A stretch of DNA of 45,180 bases from an uncultured Hyphomicrobiales bacterium (GTDB taxonomy: Bacteria; Pseudomonadota; Alphaproteobacteria; Rhizobiales; Beijerinckiaceae): contig CAIKAR010000032.1 in assembly GCA_903825465.1 (NCBI GenBank), positions 1 to 45,180 on the forward strand, given 5' to 3'. Each line of letters begins with the position of its first letter. Position 1 is the stretch's first letter. The notes under the pieces were generated by a model. It searched no databases, had not been told where the DNA came from, and saw only the letters and a program-made list of their open reading frames with translations. Positions 23,849 to 33,087 of this stretch are shown piece after piece. Position numbers and translations under genes: made by a program.

Positions 23849-26398
23849 GTGCCGCCGCCCCCCGCGCTTTCCCTCCCGCCAAAATTCCTCGCGTGGTTCG
23901 CCGCGCGGGGCTGGGCGCCGCGCCAACATCAGCTTGAGCTTCTCGCGCGCGCCAAAAACGGCGAGAGCGCGCTGCTGATCGCGCCGACCGGCGCGGGCAA
24001 GACGCTGGCGGGTTTCCTGCCGACGCTGACCGATCTCGCCGACCGCCCGCGGCGGGCCCGCGGCGCCGGTCTGCACACGCTCTATATTTCGCCGCTGAAA
24101 GCCCTCGCCAGCGATGTCGCGCGCAATCTCGAGGCGCCCGTCGCCGAAATCGGCCTCGACATCCGCGTCGAAACCCGCACCGGCGACACGCCCGCTTCAA
24201 AGCGCCTGCGGCAGCGGCACGATCCCCCCGACATTCTGCTGACGACGCCGGAGCAACTCGCGCTGCTGCTGGCGAGCGCCGACGCCGCCACGCTGTTCGC
24301 CACCCTGAAGCGCGTTGTGCTCGACGAATTGCACGCCATCGTCGTGTCCAAGCGCGGCGATCTGCTCGCTCTCGGCCTGGCGCGGCTTCGCGCGCTCGCG
24401 CCCGGTCTCGCGGCGATCGGCTTGTCGGCGACCGTTAGGGATCCCGACGAATTGCGCCGTTGGCTCGTGGCGCGCGGCAAGTCGTCGCTCGTCGTCGCGC
24501 CGCCTGGCGCCGCCGCCAACCTCGCCATGCTGGACACGCGCGAAAAACTGCCGTGGGCCGGGCACGGCGGCGCGCACGCCATCCACGAGATCTACGCCGC
24601 GATCAAGGATTCGAAGACAACGCTTGTTTTCGTCAACACGCGCGCGCAGGCGGAGGCGGTGTTCCAGCAGCTCTGGCGGATCAACGACGACAATCTCGCG
24701 ATCGCGCTGCACCACGGCTCGCTCGACGCGGGGCAGCGGCGCAAGGTCGAGGCGGCGATGATCGCCGGCAAGCTGCGCGCGGTTGTGTGCACGTCGACGC
24801 TCGATCTCGGCATCGACGGGGGCGATGTCGATCTTGTGATCAACGTCGGCGCGCCGAAGGGCGCGAGCCGGTTGTTGCAGCGCATTGGCCGCGCCAACCA
24901 CAGGCTCGACGAGTCCTCGCGCGCGATACTTGTGCCGGCGAACCGCTTCGAGGTGCTTGAATGCCGCGCCGCCATCGACGCGGCGATGGCCGGCGCGCAG
25001 GACACGCAACTGGCGCACGAAGGCGGGCTCGACGTTTTGTGCCAGCATATTCTCGGCGTGGCCTGCGCGGGCCCCATGGACGCCGAGGCCCTGTTCGCGG
25101 AGGTCGCCACGGCGGAACCCTATCGCGGGCTCGCGCGGAAAAATTTCGACGACGCGCTCGAATTCGTCGCGACGGGCGGCTACGCGCTGAAAACCTACGA
25201 CCGGTTCGCCAAGATAAAGCGCCTGCAGGACGGGCGCTGGCGTGTCGCGCATCCGCGAATCGCGCAGGCCTACCGCATGAATGTCGGCACCATCGTCGAA
25301 GAGGAAATGTTGAAGGTTCGGCTTGTGCGCGGCGACGCGCCGAAAGCCGGGCGGGGCGCGCCGCGCGGCGGGGCGCGCCTGCTCAACTATCCCGCCAGGC
25401 TTGCGCCGGGCGAGGGCGGGGCCGCCTACACGGGCCGAGTCGCGCGCGGTGGACGCGTGCTCGGCGAAATCGAGGAATATTTCGTGGAAATGCTGAGCCC
25501 CGGCGACACCTTCTTGTTTGGCGGCGAAATCCTGTCGCTCGTCGGCGTGGTCGAAAACGAGGCGCAAGTGGCGCGCGCCCGCTCCGACGCGCCGAAAGTG
25601 CCTTCCTACGCCGGCGGCAAGTTTCCGCTCTCGACCTATCTGGCGGCGCGGGTGCGCGAAATAATTTCGACGCCGGCGAAATGGAAGGCGCTGCCGGAAC
25701 AGGTGCGCGACTGGCTGGCGCTGCAGCGCGCCAAATCCATGTTGCCGCCGGCGAACCGCCTGCTCGTCGAAACGTTTCCGCGCGGCAACCGCTATTTCCT
25801 GGTGTGCTATCCGTTCGAGGGGCGGCTCGCGCATCAAACGCTCGGCATGCTGCTGACCCGGCGCATGGAGCGCGCGGGCCTGAAGCCACAGGGCTTTGTC
25901 GCCAACGAATACGCGCTCGCCGTGTGGTCGCTGAACGATCCCTCCCAAGCCGACATGAACGCGCTTTTCGCGCGCGACATGCTGGGCGACGACCTTGAGG
26001 AATGGTTGAGCGAATCCGCGTTGATGAAGCGCACGTTCCGCAATTGCGCCATTGTGTCCGGCCTCATCGAGAGGCGCTTTCCCGGCAAGGAGAAATCCGG
26101 GCGCCAGGTCACGATGTCGACCGACCTCGTCTACGATGTGTTGCGCCGCCATCAGCCCGACCACATTCTTTTGCGGGCCGCGCGGGCGGACGCGATGACC
26201 GGGCTGCTCGACCTCGCGCGCCTCGCGGAAATGCTGGCGCGCGTCGAAGGCAGGCTTGTTCACAAGGCGCTTGAGCGCATCTCGCCGCTCGCGGTGCCCG
26301 TCATGCTGGAGATCGGCCGCGAGCCCGTCTATGGCGAGGCGCAGGACCAGATACTGGCGGAGGCGGCAAGCGCGTTGATCGGAGACGCGACCGCCTGA
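23849..26398 (+). CDS. Lhr-type (ligase-associated) DEXH-box helicase
   Basis: An 849-residue superfamily 2 helicase starting at GTG 23849. Motifs: Walker A APTGAGKT (around 45-52), DELH box in VVLDELHAI, SAT in GLSATV, VFVNTRAQAE, and motif VI LLQRIGRANHR. The long C-terminal winged-helix and Lhr core domains follow, and the length fits the bacterial ligase-associated DEXH group, tied to DNA repair with an ATP-dependent ligase, a nuclease and the PdeM phosphoesterase. None of these partners is adjacent. It is probably co-transcribed with the methyltransferase gene. Confidence 0.92.
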   Translation: MPPPPALSLPPKFLAWFAARGWAPRQHQLELLARAKNGESALLIAPTGAGKTLAGFLPTLTDLADRPRRARGAGLHTLYISPLKALASDVARNLEAPVAEIGLDIRVETRTGDTPASKRLRQRHDPPDILLTTPEQLALLLASADAATLFATLKRVVLDELHAIVVSKRGDLLALGLARLRALAPGLAAIGLSATVRDPDELRRWLVARGKSSLVVAPPGAAANLAMLDTREKLPWAGHGGAHAIHEIYAAIKDSKTTLVFVNTRAQAEAVFQQLWRINDDNLAIALHHGSLDAGQRRKVEAAMIAGKLRAVVCTSTLDLGIDGGDVDLVINVGAPKGASRLLQRIGRANHRLDESSRAILVPANRFEVLECRAAIDAAMAGAQDTQLAHEGGLDVLCQHILGVACAGPMDAEALFAEVATAEPYRGLARKNFDDALEFVATGGYALKTYDRFAKIKRLQDGRWRVAHPRIAQAYRMNVGTIVEEEMLKVRLVRGDAPKAGRGAPRGGARLLNYPARLAPGEGGAAYTGRVARGGRVLGEIEEYFVEMLSPGDTFLFGGEILSLVGVVENEAQVARARSDAPKVPSYAGGKFPLSTYLAARVREIISTPAKWKALPEQVRDWLALQRAKSMLPPANRLLVETFPRGNRYFLVCYPFEGRLAHQTLGMLLTRRMERAGLKPQGFVANEYALAVWSLNDPSQADMNALFARDMLGDDLEEWLSESALMKRTFRNCAIVSGLIERRFPGKEKSGRQVTMSTDLVYDVLRRHQPDHILLRAARADAMTGLLDLARLAEMLARVEGRLVHKALERISPLAVPVMLEIGREPVYGEAQDQILAEAASALIGDATA

Positions 26399-26426
26399 AA
26401 CCGGCGCCGGGGAATTTTCCCAGGTT

Positions 26427-26460
26427 CCGATGTGCCACATCTTCGGCCGATGTGTTACAC
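26427..26460. promoter_or_regulatory. paired dyads upstream of thiE
   Basis: GATGTG-C-CACATC (26429-26441) is a perfect dyad. CCGATGTG recurs exactly 20 bases later (26447-26454), where GTGT-T-ACAC (26452-26460) forms a second, smaller dyad. The pair lies between the helicase stop and the thiE start, two helical turns apart, as for a regulator binding cooperatively. Confidence 0.45.
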
Positions 26461-26466
26461 GCGCCC

Positions 26467-27060
26467 ATGCTCGACCGCTTTTATCTCATCGTCGATTCCG
26501 CCGCGTGGCTGCGACGGCTTCTCCCCTGCGGCGCGCGCCTCGCGCAATTGCGCGTCAAATCGACGGACGACGCGTTTCTGCGCGCTGAAATCGCGGCGGC
26601 CAAAAAACTGTGCGCGCATGCGGGCGCGCAACTTGTCGTCAACGACCATTGGCGCCACGCCATCGACCTTGGCTGCGACTATCTCCACCTCGGACAGGAG
26701 GACCTCGACGGGGCCGATGTCGCCGCCATTCGGCGCGCCGGCCTCCAGATCGGCGTCAGCACCCACGACGAGGGCGAACTCTCCCGCGCGCTCTCCATCG
26801 ATCCCGACTATGTCGCGCTGGGGCCGGTGTTCCCGACAACGACCAAGGCCACCACAATTCGCGAACAGGGGTTGCCGGCCGTCGAACGCTGGCGCAAGGC
26901 GCTGGGAACGCGGCCGCTGGTGGCGATCGGCGGAATCACGCTCGACCGCGCCGGCGATATTCTGGCGGCGGGCGCGGACTCGCTGGCGCTGGTGTCCGAC
27001 GTGCTCGGCGCCGCCGATCCCGAGGCCCGCGCGCGGCAATGGGTCGCGGCCACGCGTTGA
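26467..27060 (+). CDS. thiE: thiamine phosphate synthase (ThiE-like)
   Basis: A 197-residue TIM-barrel enzyme that joins the thiazole and pyrimidine phosphates to form thiamine phosphate. Motifs: AQLRVKS (phosphate/substrate strand), VVNDHWRHAIDLG, LHLGQEDL, GVSTHDEGEL, ALGPVFPTTTK and VAIGGIT. The start at 26467 (MLDRFYLIVD) matches family N-termini; an in-frame GTG at 26452 is possible. No other thiamine gene is adjacent and I see no TPP riboswitch, so it may be the second ThiE-like copy that many Rhizobiales carry. Confidence 0.88.
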   Translation: MLDRFYLIVDSAAWLRRLLPCGARLAQLRVKSTDDAFLRAEIAAAKKLCAHAGAQLVVNDHWRHAIDLGCDYLHLGQEDLDGADVAAIRRAGLQIGVSTHDEGELSRALSIDPDYVALGPVFPTTTKATTIREQGLPAVERWRKALGTRPLVAIGGITLDRAGDILAAGADSLALVSDVLGAADPEARARQWVAATR

Positions 27061-27196
27061 CGTCGCTTTGGACGCCGCGCGGGGTCGGACTTGCCTTCCG
27101 GACCCGCTTTGCGCCACAGTGCTGGCGAAGCCGCCGCCCGCCGCGGGTTGACAAACAGGCGCGGTCCGCCCGGCGCGACAAACGAGAGGAAAATCC

Positions 27197-27436
27197 ATGC
27201 CGCATCCCACCGTTACGCAGAAAGCTCCCTATCCGGTCGAAGTCGAAGCCGGCAAATCCTATGTCTGGTGCGCCTGCGGCCTGTCTTCGAAACAGCCCTT
27301 TTGCGATGGCACCCACAAAGCCAGCGGCATGGCGCCGCTGAGGTACACGGCCACCAAGGACGGCACGGTCTATTTCTGCGGTTGCAAGCACGCGATCAAC
27401 AAGCCGCTCTGCGACGGAACGCACGGCAAGATCTGA
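27197..27436 (+). CDS. tandem CDGSH iron-sulfur protein
   Basis: A 79-residue protein with two CDGSH zinc-finger-like 2Fe-2S sites: CACGLSSKQPFCDGTH (about 25-40) and CGCKHAINKPLCDGTH (about 61-76). Each has the three Cys and one His ligand pattern of the mitoNEET family. It probably transfers electrons or clusters in the cytoplasm; there is no membrane anchor. GAGAGGAA lies before the ATG. It is alone between thiE and the convergent obgE. Confidence 0.93.
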   Translation: MPHPTVTQKAPYPVEVEAGKSYVWCACGLSSKQPFCDGTHKASGMAPLRYTATKDGTVYFCGCKHAINKPLCDGTHGKI

Positions 27437-27461
27437 ATTGACCGGGATATGAATTGATCAG

Positions 27462-27493
27462 ACGGCCTCCTTCCGCGACGCGGAGGAGGCCGT
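27462..27493. terminator. strong convergent hairpin between CDGSH and obgE genes
   Basis: ACGGCCTCC at the left end pairs with GGAGGCCGT at the right end, and an inner TCCGC/GCGGA extends the stem with one bulge, leaving a tiny loop. It lies between two convergent stops. No T-run follows on either strand, so it may act as a transcript end or Rho-related signal rather than a perfect intrinsic terminator. Confidence 0.6.
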
Positions 27494-27497
27494 GGGT

Positions 27498-28577
<1,080 letters not shown>

Positions 28578-28624
28578 TTACGCCCGCGGGGGCTGGTGGG
28601 CAATTCCGATCGCGTCCGCTTCCC

Positions 28625-29101
28625 TCACTTTGGCCGCGGCGCTTCCGGACACTTCTCCGGCTTGATGTCCACCAGCGGCGTGCCGTCGAGGCAGTCGAGC
28701 CCGCGCACGACGAGGTGATCGTCGTGGACTTCGAGCAATTCGACGAGCGAGGCGGCGACCGGATTGGGCCTGATCGGCGAGCGCAGGGAAAATGTGCCCA
28801 TTGTTTCGCCGTTCCAGCGCGGCGACTGCTCGACGAGGTCGCGGCGGGCGTCGTGCATGAAGTAAAGCAGCAGAAGATGGCTGTGCTGGCCGATGTCCTT
28901 CAGCCCCTGGCGCCAGCGCGCGTCGACTTCGACACGGCAAAGAGGGCCCGCCTCGCGATCGCCCTGCCGCGGACAGTCGCGGCGCGATGTCCAGGGCGTG
29001 CGCAGGCGCCCGATGAAATAGAGGCCGGCGTCGAAAGCCGCGGGCAGTTCCGTGGCGACTTCGCCGAGGCGAACGCCCGTGTCAACGGTTGGCGTGGTCA
29101 T
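28625..29101 (-). CDS. trmO: tRNA t6A37 N6-methyltransferase (TrmO/TsaA family)
   Basis: A 158-residue TsaA-fold protein. Family members methylate N6-threonylcarbamoyladenosine at position 37 of tRNA using SAM. The signature is GTFSLRSPIRPNPVAASLVELL (key residues R-x-P-x-RPNP) with VRGLDCLDGTPLVDIKP toward the C-terminus. GAGG lies upstream of the ATG. It is transcribed towards obgE, 56 bases away. Some family members act on other substrates, so the exact reaction is inferred. Confidence 0.87.
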   Translation of the reverse strand: MTTPTVDTGVRLGEVATELPAAFDAGLYFIGRLRTPWTSRRDCPRQGDREAGPLCRVEVDARWRQGLKDIGQHSHLLLLYFMHDARRDLVEQSPRWNGETMGTFSLRSPIRPNPVAASLVELLEVHDDHLVVRGLDCLDGTPLVDIKPEKCPEAPRPK

Positions 29102-29265
29102 GCGGGCCTCGCTTGTACGCGCTCAGACTAGCGCGGCCAGCCGCTGTTCGAAAGCCGGCCGGAAGGTGTTTTGGCGCGGCGAACCGTGTATGTCTAACCA
29201 AAATGGACGGGGAAACGACCGATGAATTCGAGGGGGCGGCGCCCCGGGCGCGGGGCCGGACTGCG

Positions 29266-30045
29266 ATGACCACGCAAACAACAAGCGCCGAGGGGTTTTT
29301 CAACGCCGATCGCCGTTGGGCCTGGGGCTCGGTTTTAACCGGCCTGGCGCTTTGGGAGTTCGCCAGCCGCGTGCTCGTCGGCTCGAAGCTGTTTCTGGCG
29401 GCGCCGACGCAGGTGCTGTACGCGCTGTACGAGCTCGTCGCGACCGGCGAAATCTGGAAGCATGTCTGGACAAGCGCGCAGGAATTCGTGATCGGCTACG
29501 TCTCGGCGTGTCTGCTCGGCGTGGCGCTCGGCTTCGCGATGGCGAGTTCGCGCCCGGCGAAGGCCGCCTTGCAGCCCTGGGTGGCCGGCCTTTACGCGAC
29601 GCCGACGGTGGCGCTCGCGCCCCTGTTCATCCTCTGGTTTGGCATCGGCATCTTCTCGAAGGTCGTCGTTGTTGTGGCGCTGGTGGTTTTCCCCGTGACG
29701 ATCAACACCGAGACGGGCCTGCTGGGCGTCAACAAGAACCTCGTCGAAACCGTGCGGGCGTTCGGCGCGACGCCGCGGCAAATCTTCTTCAAGGTGTCGC
29801 TGCCCGCGGCTTTGCCCTTCATTTTCGCGGGATTGCGGCTTGGCATCGGCCGCGGCCTCATTGGCGTCGTCGTGGCGGAATTGTTCGGCGCGCGCGCCGG
29901 ATTGGGCCAGTTGATCAGCCAGTCGGCGGAGACGTTCAACATGCCCGACCTTTTCGCAGGCGTGACCATTCTCGCGGTCGCCGGCATCGCGCTGACAGGC
30001 GGCTTCCAGCGGCTCGAGCGCACGCTCATTCCCTGGAGGGACTGA
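29266..30045 (+). CDS. ABC transporter permease, nitrate/sulfonate/taurine type
   Basis: A 259-residue inner-membrane permease with about six helices. The cytoplasmic EAA-type loop reads ETVRAFGATPRQIFFKVSLPAALPFI, and PTVALAPLFILWFGIGIFSKV is typical of the SsuC/TauC group. The start at 29266 (MTTQTTSAEG) is preferred; an in-frame ATG at 29203 would add 21 polar residues, and neither has a strong ribosome site. The ATPase gene follows after two bases. No binding protein is adjacent. Confidence 0.9.
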   Translation: MTTQTTSAEGFFNADRRWAWGSVLTGLALWEFASRVLVGSKLFLAAPTQVLYALYELVATGEIWKHVWTSAQEFVIGYVSACLLGVALGFAMASSRPAKAALQPWVAGLYATPTVALAPLFILWFGIGIFSKVVVVVALVVFPVTINTETGLLGVNKNLVETVRAFGATPRQIFFKVSLPAALPFIFAGLRLGIGRGLIGVVVAELFGARAGLGQLISQSAETFNMPDLFAGVTILAVAGIALTGGFQRLERTLIPWRD

Positions 30046-30047
30046 GC

Positions 30048-30836
30048 GTGGGCGCCGCGTCCAACAAATTGAACGTCGCCGGCCTGACGAAGCGGTTCGG
30101 CCCGCTCGAGGCGCTGAGCGGCGTCGATGTCGCCGTCGATCGCGGGGAATTCATCTCCATCGTCGGACCGTCCGGGTGCGGAAAAACCACGTTTCTGCGC
30201 ATCGTCGGCGGCCTTGAAACCGCCAGCGCCGGCGTCATCGAGCTCGATGGACGTGGCATCGTGGGCCCCGGCTCCGACCGCGGGTTTGTTTTCCAGTCCG
30301 ACAACCTGCTGCCCTGGCGCGACGTTGTCTCCAACACCGAAATCGGGCCGGAGCTCGCGGGAAAGCTCGGGCCGGAACAGCGCGCGCGCACATTGAAGCT
30401 GCTGGAACTCGTCGGGCTCAAGGGCTTCGAACACTACTATCCCCGCCAGCTCTCCGGCGGCATGCGCCAGCGCGTCAACCTGGCGCGCGCGCTCGCGGTC
30501 GATCCGACGCTTTTGTTGATGGACGAGCCATTCTCGGCGCTCGACGCCCAGACCCGCGAAATCATGCAGACCGAGTTGTCGCGCATCTGGGAGGAGGGCA
30601 AGAAGACCGTGCTCTTCGTCACCCACCAGATCGACGAGGCGGTCTATCTCAGCGACCGCGTGTTTGTTTTCGCCCGCCGGCCGGGGCGCGTGAACGAGGT
30701 CATCGACATCGACCTGCCGCGCCCGCGGCCGCTCGACATCAAGCGCACGCCGGCCTTCGTCGCCTATGTCGAGCGCATCTGGAAGCTGATCGAAAACGAC
30801 GTGCGCGTGTCGGTGCTCGAAGAGCACGAGGGGTGA
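30048..30836 (+). CDS. ABC transporter ATP-binding protein, SsuB/TauB type
   Basis: A 262-residue ATPase starting at GTG 30048 with GGAGGG at 30035-30040. Walker A GPSGCGKTT, Q-loop VFQSDNLLPW, signature LSGGMRQR, Walker B LLLMDEP and H-loop VTHQ are all intact. LPW after the Q-loop is typical of the nitrate/sulfonate/taurine importers. It pairs with the permease directly upstream; the binding protein and so the substrate are unknown. Confidence 0.95.
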   Translation: MGAASNKLNVAGLTKRFGPLEALSGVDVAVDRGEFISIVGPSGCGKTTFLRIVGGLETASAGVIELDGRGIVGPGSDRGFVFQSDNLLPWRDVVSNTEIGPELAGKLGPEQRARTLKLLELVGLKGFEHYYPRQLSGGMRQRVNLARALAVDPTLLLMDEPFSALDAQTREIMQTELSRIWEEGKKTVLFVTHQIDEAVYLSDRVFVFARRPGRVNEVIDIDLPRPRPLDIKRTPAFVAYVERIWKLIENDVRVSVLEEHEG

Positions 30837-30842
30837 GCGCCC

Positions 30843-31910
30843 TCAGTCGATCGCCGACGCCCCGCCAAACCGCTCCTTCCAGCGCGGAATGACCTCTTTG
30901 TTGTAGACATTGTCCGGCGCCTCGCCGCGCAGCGCGCTCAGGACCGAGCGCACCGCCCATTCCATGCCCGGCCGCAATTCGCCGTCGTTGTTGTAGGAGG
31001 CGGAATGCGGCGACAACAACACCTTGTCGCCGAGCTGGCGCAGCGGCGAATCCATCGGCAGGGGCTCGCTGTCGAACACGTCGAGCGCCGCGCCGGCGAG
31101 ACGCTTGTCCGCGATGGCGGCGGCGAGCGCCGGCTCGTCGATCACTTTTCCCCGCGACGTGTTGATCACGACGGCGGCGGGCTTCATCAGCGACAGCTCC
31201 TTCGCGCCCATCATGTAGCGCGTTTCCTTCGTCAGCACGACGTGGAACGAGACGATGTCGGATTCGCGCAGGAGGGTTTCGTAATCGACGCGCTGGGCGC
31301 CGGCGAGCTGGAAGCGCGAGGGCTCGGCGTGGGGATCGTAGGCGATGACGCGGACGCGCCAGGGCGCCAGCAACTGGCAAACGCGCGTCGCGATGCGGCC
31401 AAGCCCGACGAGGCCAATGGTGACGCCTTTATAGTCGCCGCTCAGGTGGCGGCCGAGGAAGGTCGTTTGCAACACCGGTTCGCGCCAGCGGCCGGCGCGC
31501 ACGGCGGCGTCGCGTTCCACCACCTTCTTCAGCATGGCCAGGATGAACGTCATCGTGGTTTCGGCGACGCCGAAGCAATTGGCTTCCGTCGGCGCGTGGC
31601 AGACGAGAACGCCAAGCTCCGTCGCCGCGTCGATGTCCACGTCGTCGACGCCGACGGTGTATTTCGCGACGACGCGCAGGCGCTGCGACGATTCAAGCAC
31701 GGCGCGCGACACCGGGGCGAGCCGCACCATCGAGCCCATCATGGCGAGCGTGTCGCGCGCGGCGGCGATGAACTCCGGCTCGTGGTCGGCCTTCACCCAT
31801 TGCCAGTCGGGGTTGCCCTTGACGATTTCGAGCCCCGCCTTCTCAAGCGGCGCGAGAACCTGCGGGGGCTCGTCGCGCGGCGCGAAAATCAGGACCTTGG
31901 GGTTCGACAT
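30843..31910 (-). CDS. D-2-hydroxyacid dehydrogenase (phosphoglycerate dehydrogenase-like)
   Basis: A 355-residue NAD-dependent oxidoreductase. The nucleotide site is GLVGLGRIATRV, with Ala at the place of the third glycine, and the ribose-binding Asp in VIAYDPH. Catalytic residues are Arg in NTSRGKVIDE, Glu in DVFDSEPLP and His in SPHSAS. GGAGGAACC precedes the ATG. It is convergent with the ABC ATPase gene (6 bases apart). The acid substrate cannot be told from sequence; there is no ACT domain, so it is not a typical serine-pathway SerA. Confidence 0.9.
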   Translation of the reverse strand: MSNPKVLIFAPRDEPPQVLAPLEKAGLEIVKGNPDWQWVKADHEPEFIAAARDTLAMMGSMVRLAPVSRAVLESSQRLRVVAKYTVGVDDVDIDAATELGVLVCHAPTEANCFGVAETTMTFILAMLKKVVERDAAVRAGRWREPVLQTTFLGRHLSGDYKGVTIGLVGLGRIATRVCQLLAPWRVRVIAYDPHAEPSRFQLAGAQRVDYETLLRESDIVSFHVVLTKETRYMMGAKELSLMKPAAVVINTSRGKVIDEPALAAAIADKRLAGAALDVFDSEPLPMDSPLRQLGDKVLLSPHSASYNNDGELRPGMEWAVRSVLSALRGEAPDNVYNKEVIPRWKERFGGASAID

Positions 31911-31957
31911 GGGGTTCCTCCGGGGCTCGCCGGGGACTGTAGGGGAGACAGGCGGGC

Positions 31958-31971
31958 GGGCTCAAGAGCCC
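31958..31971 (-). terminator. small hairpin after the YbhN-like gene
   Basis: GGGCT (31958-31962) and AGCCC (31967-31971) form a perfect 5-bp stem with a CAAG loop, 10 bases past the YbhN-like stop. No T-run follows, so it is a weak terminator candidate. Confidence 0.35.
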
Positions 31972-31980
31972 AGCGCCGCG

Positions 31981-33006
31981 TCAATCCCCGCCCTTGCTCA
32001 TGTCGGCCCGCAGCGACGGCCAGCGCTTCATGATCTCGTGGGCGCCGAGCATCGCCATCGCGAGCACGAAGGGGATCAGATAATAGATCGCCCGGAACAT
32101 CAGCAGCGACGCAAGCATTGCCTCGGGCGATGGCGCGGGCGTCGATTTCAGCATCGTCACCTCGAAGGCGCCGATGCCGCCGGGCGCGTTCGACGCGATG
32201 CCAATCAGGCAGGCGAAGGCGTAGGTTCCGGCGAAATCCAGAAAGCTCAAGGCCGAGCCGCGCGGCAATAGCGCGAAAAGCACGGCGGCGGCGGCGCAGA
32301 CATCGACGACGCCAAGCGCCATCTGCCCGAGGGTGAGCCAGAAACCGGGCAGTTCCAGGCTCATGCCTTTGACGCGGATGCGGCGCTGTCCGCGCGCGCC
32401 CCAATAAAGCCAGACGGCGATCGCCAGCAGAATGCCCGCGCCAATCAGCGTGTTGACCCAGACCTTGAGGTGATCGATGTCGGCGAGCCCCGCGGGATCG
32501 GCCAGAAGCGACACGCCGATCACCAGCGCCATGCCCAGCCAGAAGGTGAGGCCGGCGACGATGGTGAGACTGGCGACCTTGCCGGCGGTCAATCCCGACT
32601 GGGAATAAATCCAGTAACGCACGGTGCCGCCCGTGATCAGCGGAAACCCCAGCGTGAAGGAAATCGCGTAGGACGTGAAGGAGGCGAGCGCGGTCCGCCC
32701 AAAGGGCACGCGCAGCGCGAGCTGGCGCAGGGCGAGCGCGTCGTAGCCCGTCAGCGCGGCGTAGGAGACGCAGGAGAAAAAGCCGGCCAGCGCGATCTGG
32801 TCCCAGCCGGTGGCGGCGAGCGCCTGCCGCAGATCCCACCAGCGCACGGCGGCGAAAGTCCGCGCCAGCACAAAAATCGACAGGGCCAGAATCGACAGGC
32901 TGAAGGCGGTGGCGACGAGGTGAAGCCGCCGCTGGCGCCCGAGCGACGCTTCCGCGTGTCCCTCGGGCTCGTCGTCGAGAATTTTGTTTGGCGAAATATC
33001 GTCCAT
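31981..33006 (-). CDS. YbhN/UPF0104 (lysylphosphatidylglycerol synthase-like) membrane protein
   Basis: A 341-residue polytopic membrane protein with seven or eight helices, matching the membrane half of LPG flippase/synthase proteins (ITGGTVRYWIYSQSGL, SNAPGGIGAFEVTML). There is no aminoacyl transferase domain. The start at ATG 33006 is chosen; a TTG at 33087 would directly follow the stop of the upstream gene and add 27 polar residues. Family members move lipids across the inner membrane; the substrate is unknown. Confidence 0.88.
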   Translation of the reverse strand: MDDISPNKILDDEPEGHAEASLGRQRRLHLVATAFSLSILALSIFVLARTFAAVRWWDLRQALAATGWDQIALAGFFSCVSYAALTGYDALALRQLALRVPFGRTALASFTSYAISFTLGFPLITGGTVRYWIYSQSGLTAGKVASLTIVAGLTFWLGMALVIGVSLLADPAGLADIDHLKVWVNTLIGAGILLAIAVWLYWGARGQRRIRVKGMSLELPGFWLTLGQMALGVVDVCAAAAVLFALLPRGSALSFLDFAGTYAFACLIGIASNAPGGIGAFEVTMLKSTPAPSPEAMLASLLMFRAIYYLIPFVLAMAMLGAHEIMKRWPSLRADMSKGGD

Positions 33007-33087
33007 CAACCCGTCCGATTCGGAGTCAAGGCGTTTTCGCGCGAAAGAGTTCCCTTTTTGTGAAGCGGGGGACGCGGCCCAATTCAA

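Noticed and set aside
27148-27153. TTGACA upstream of the CDGSH gene as a promoter
   Set aside because: The position for a -10 box is fully GC; no supporting element was found.
29203-29265. Longer start for the ABC permease
   Set aside because: The added residues are polar, unlike family N-termini, and there is no good ribosome site; kept only as an alternative.
33007-33087. TTG start at 33087 for the YbhN-like gene
   Set aside because: It directly follows the upstream stop, but the added 27 residues are polar and not family-like; ATG 33006 is preferred, with some doubt.
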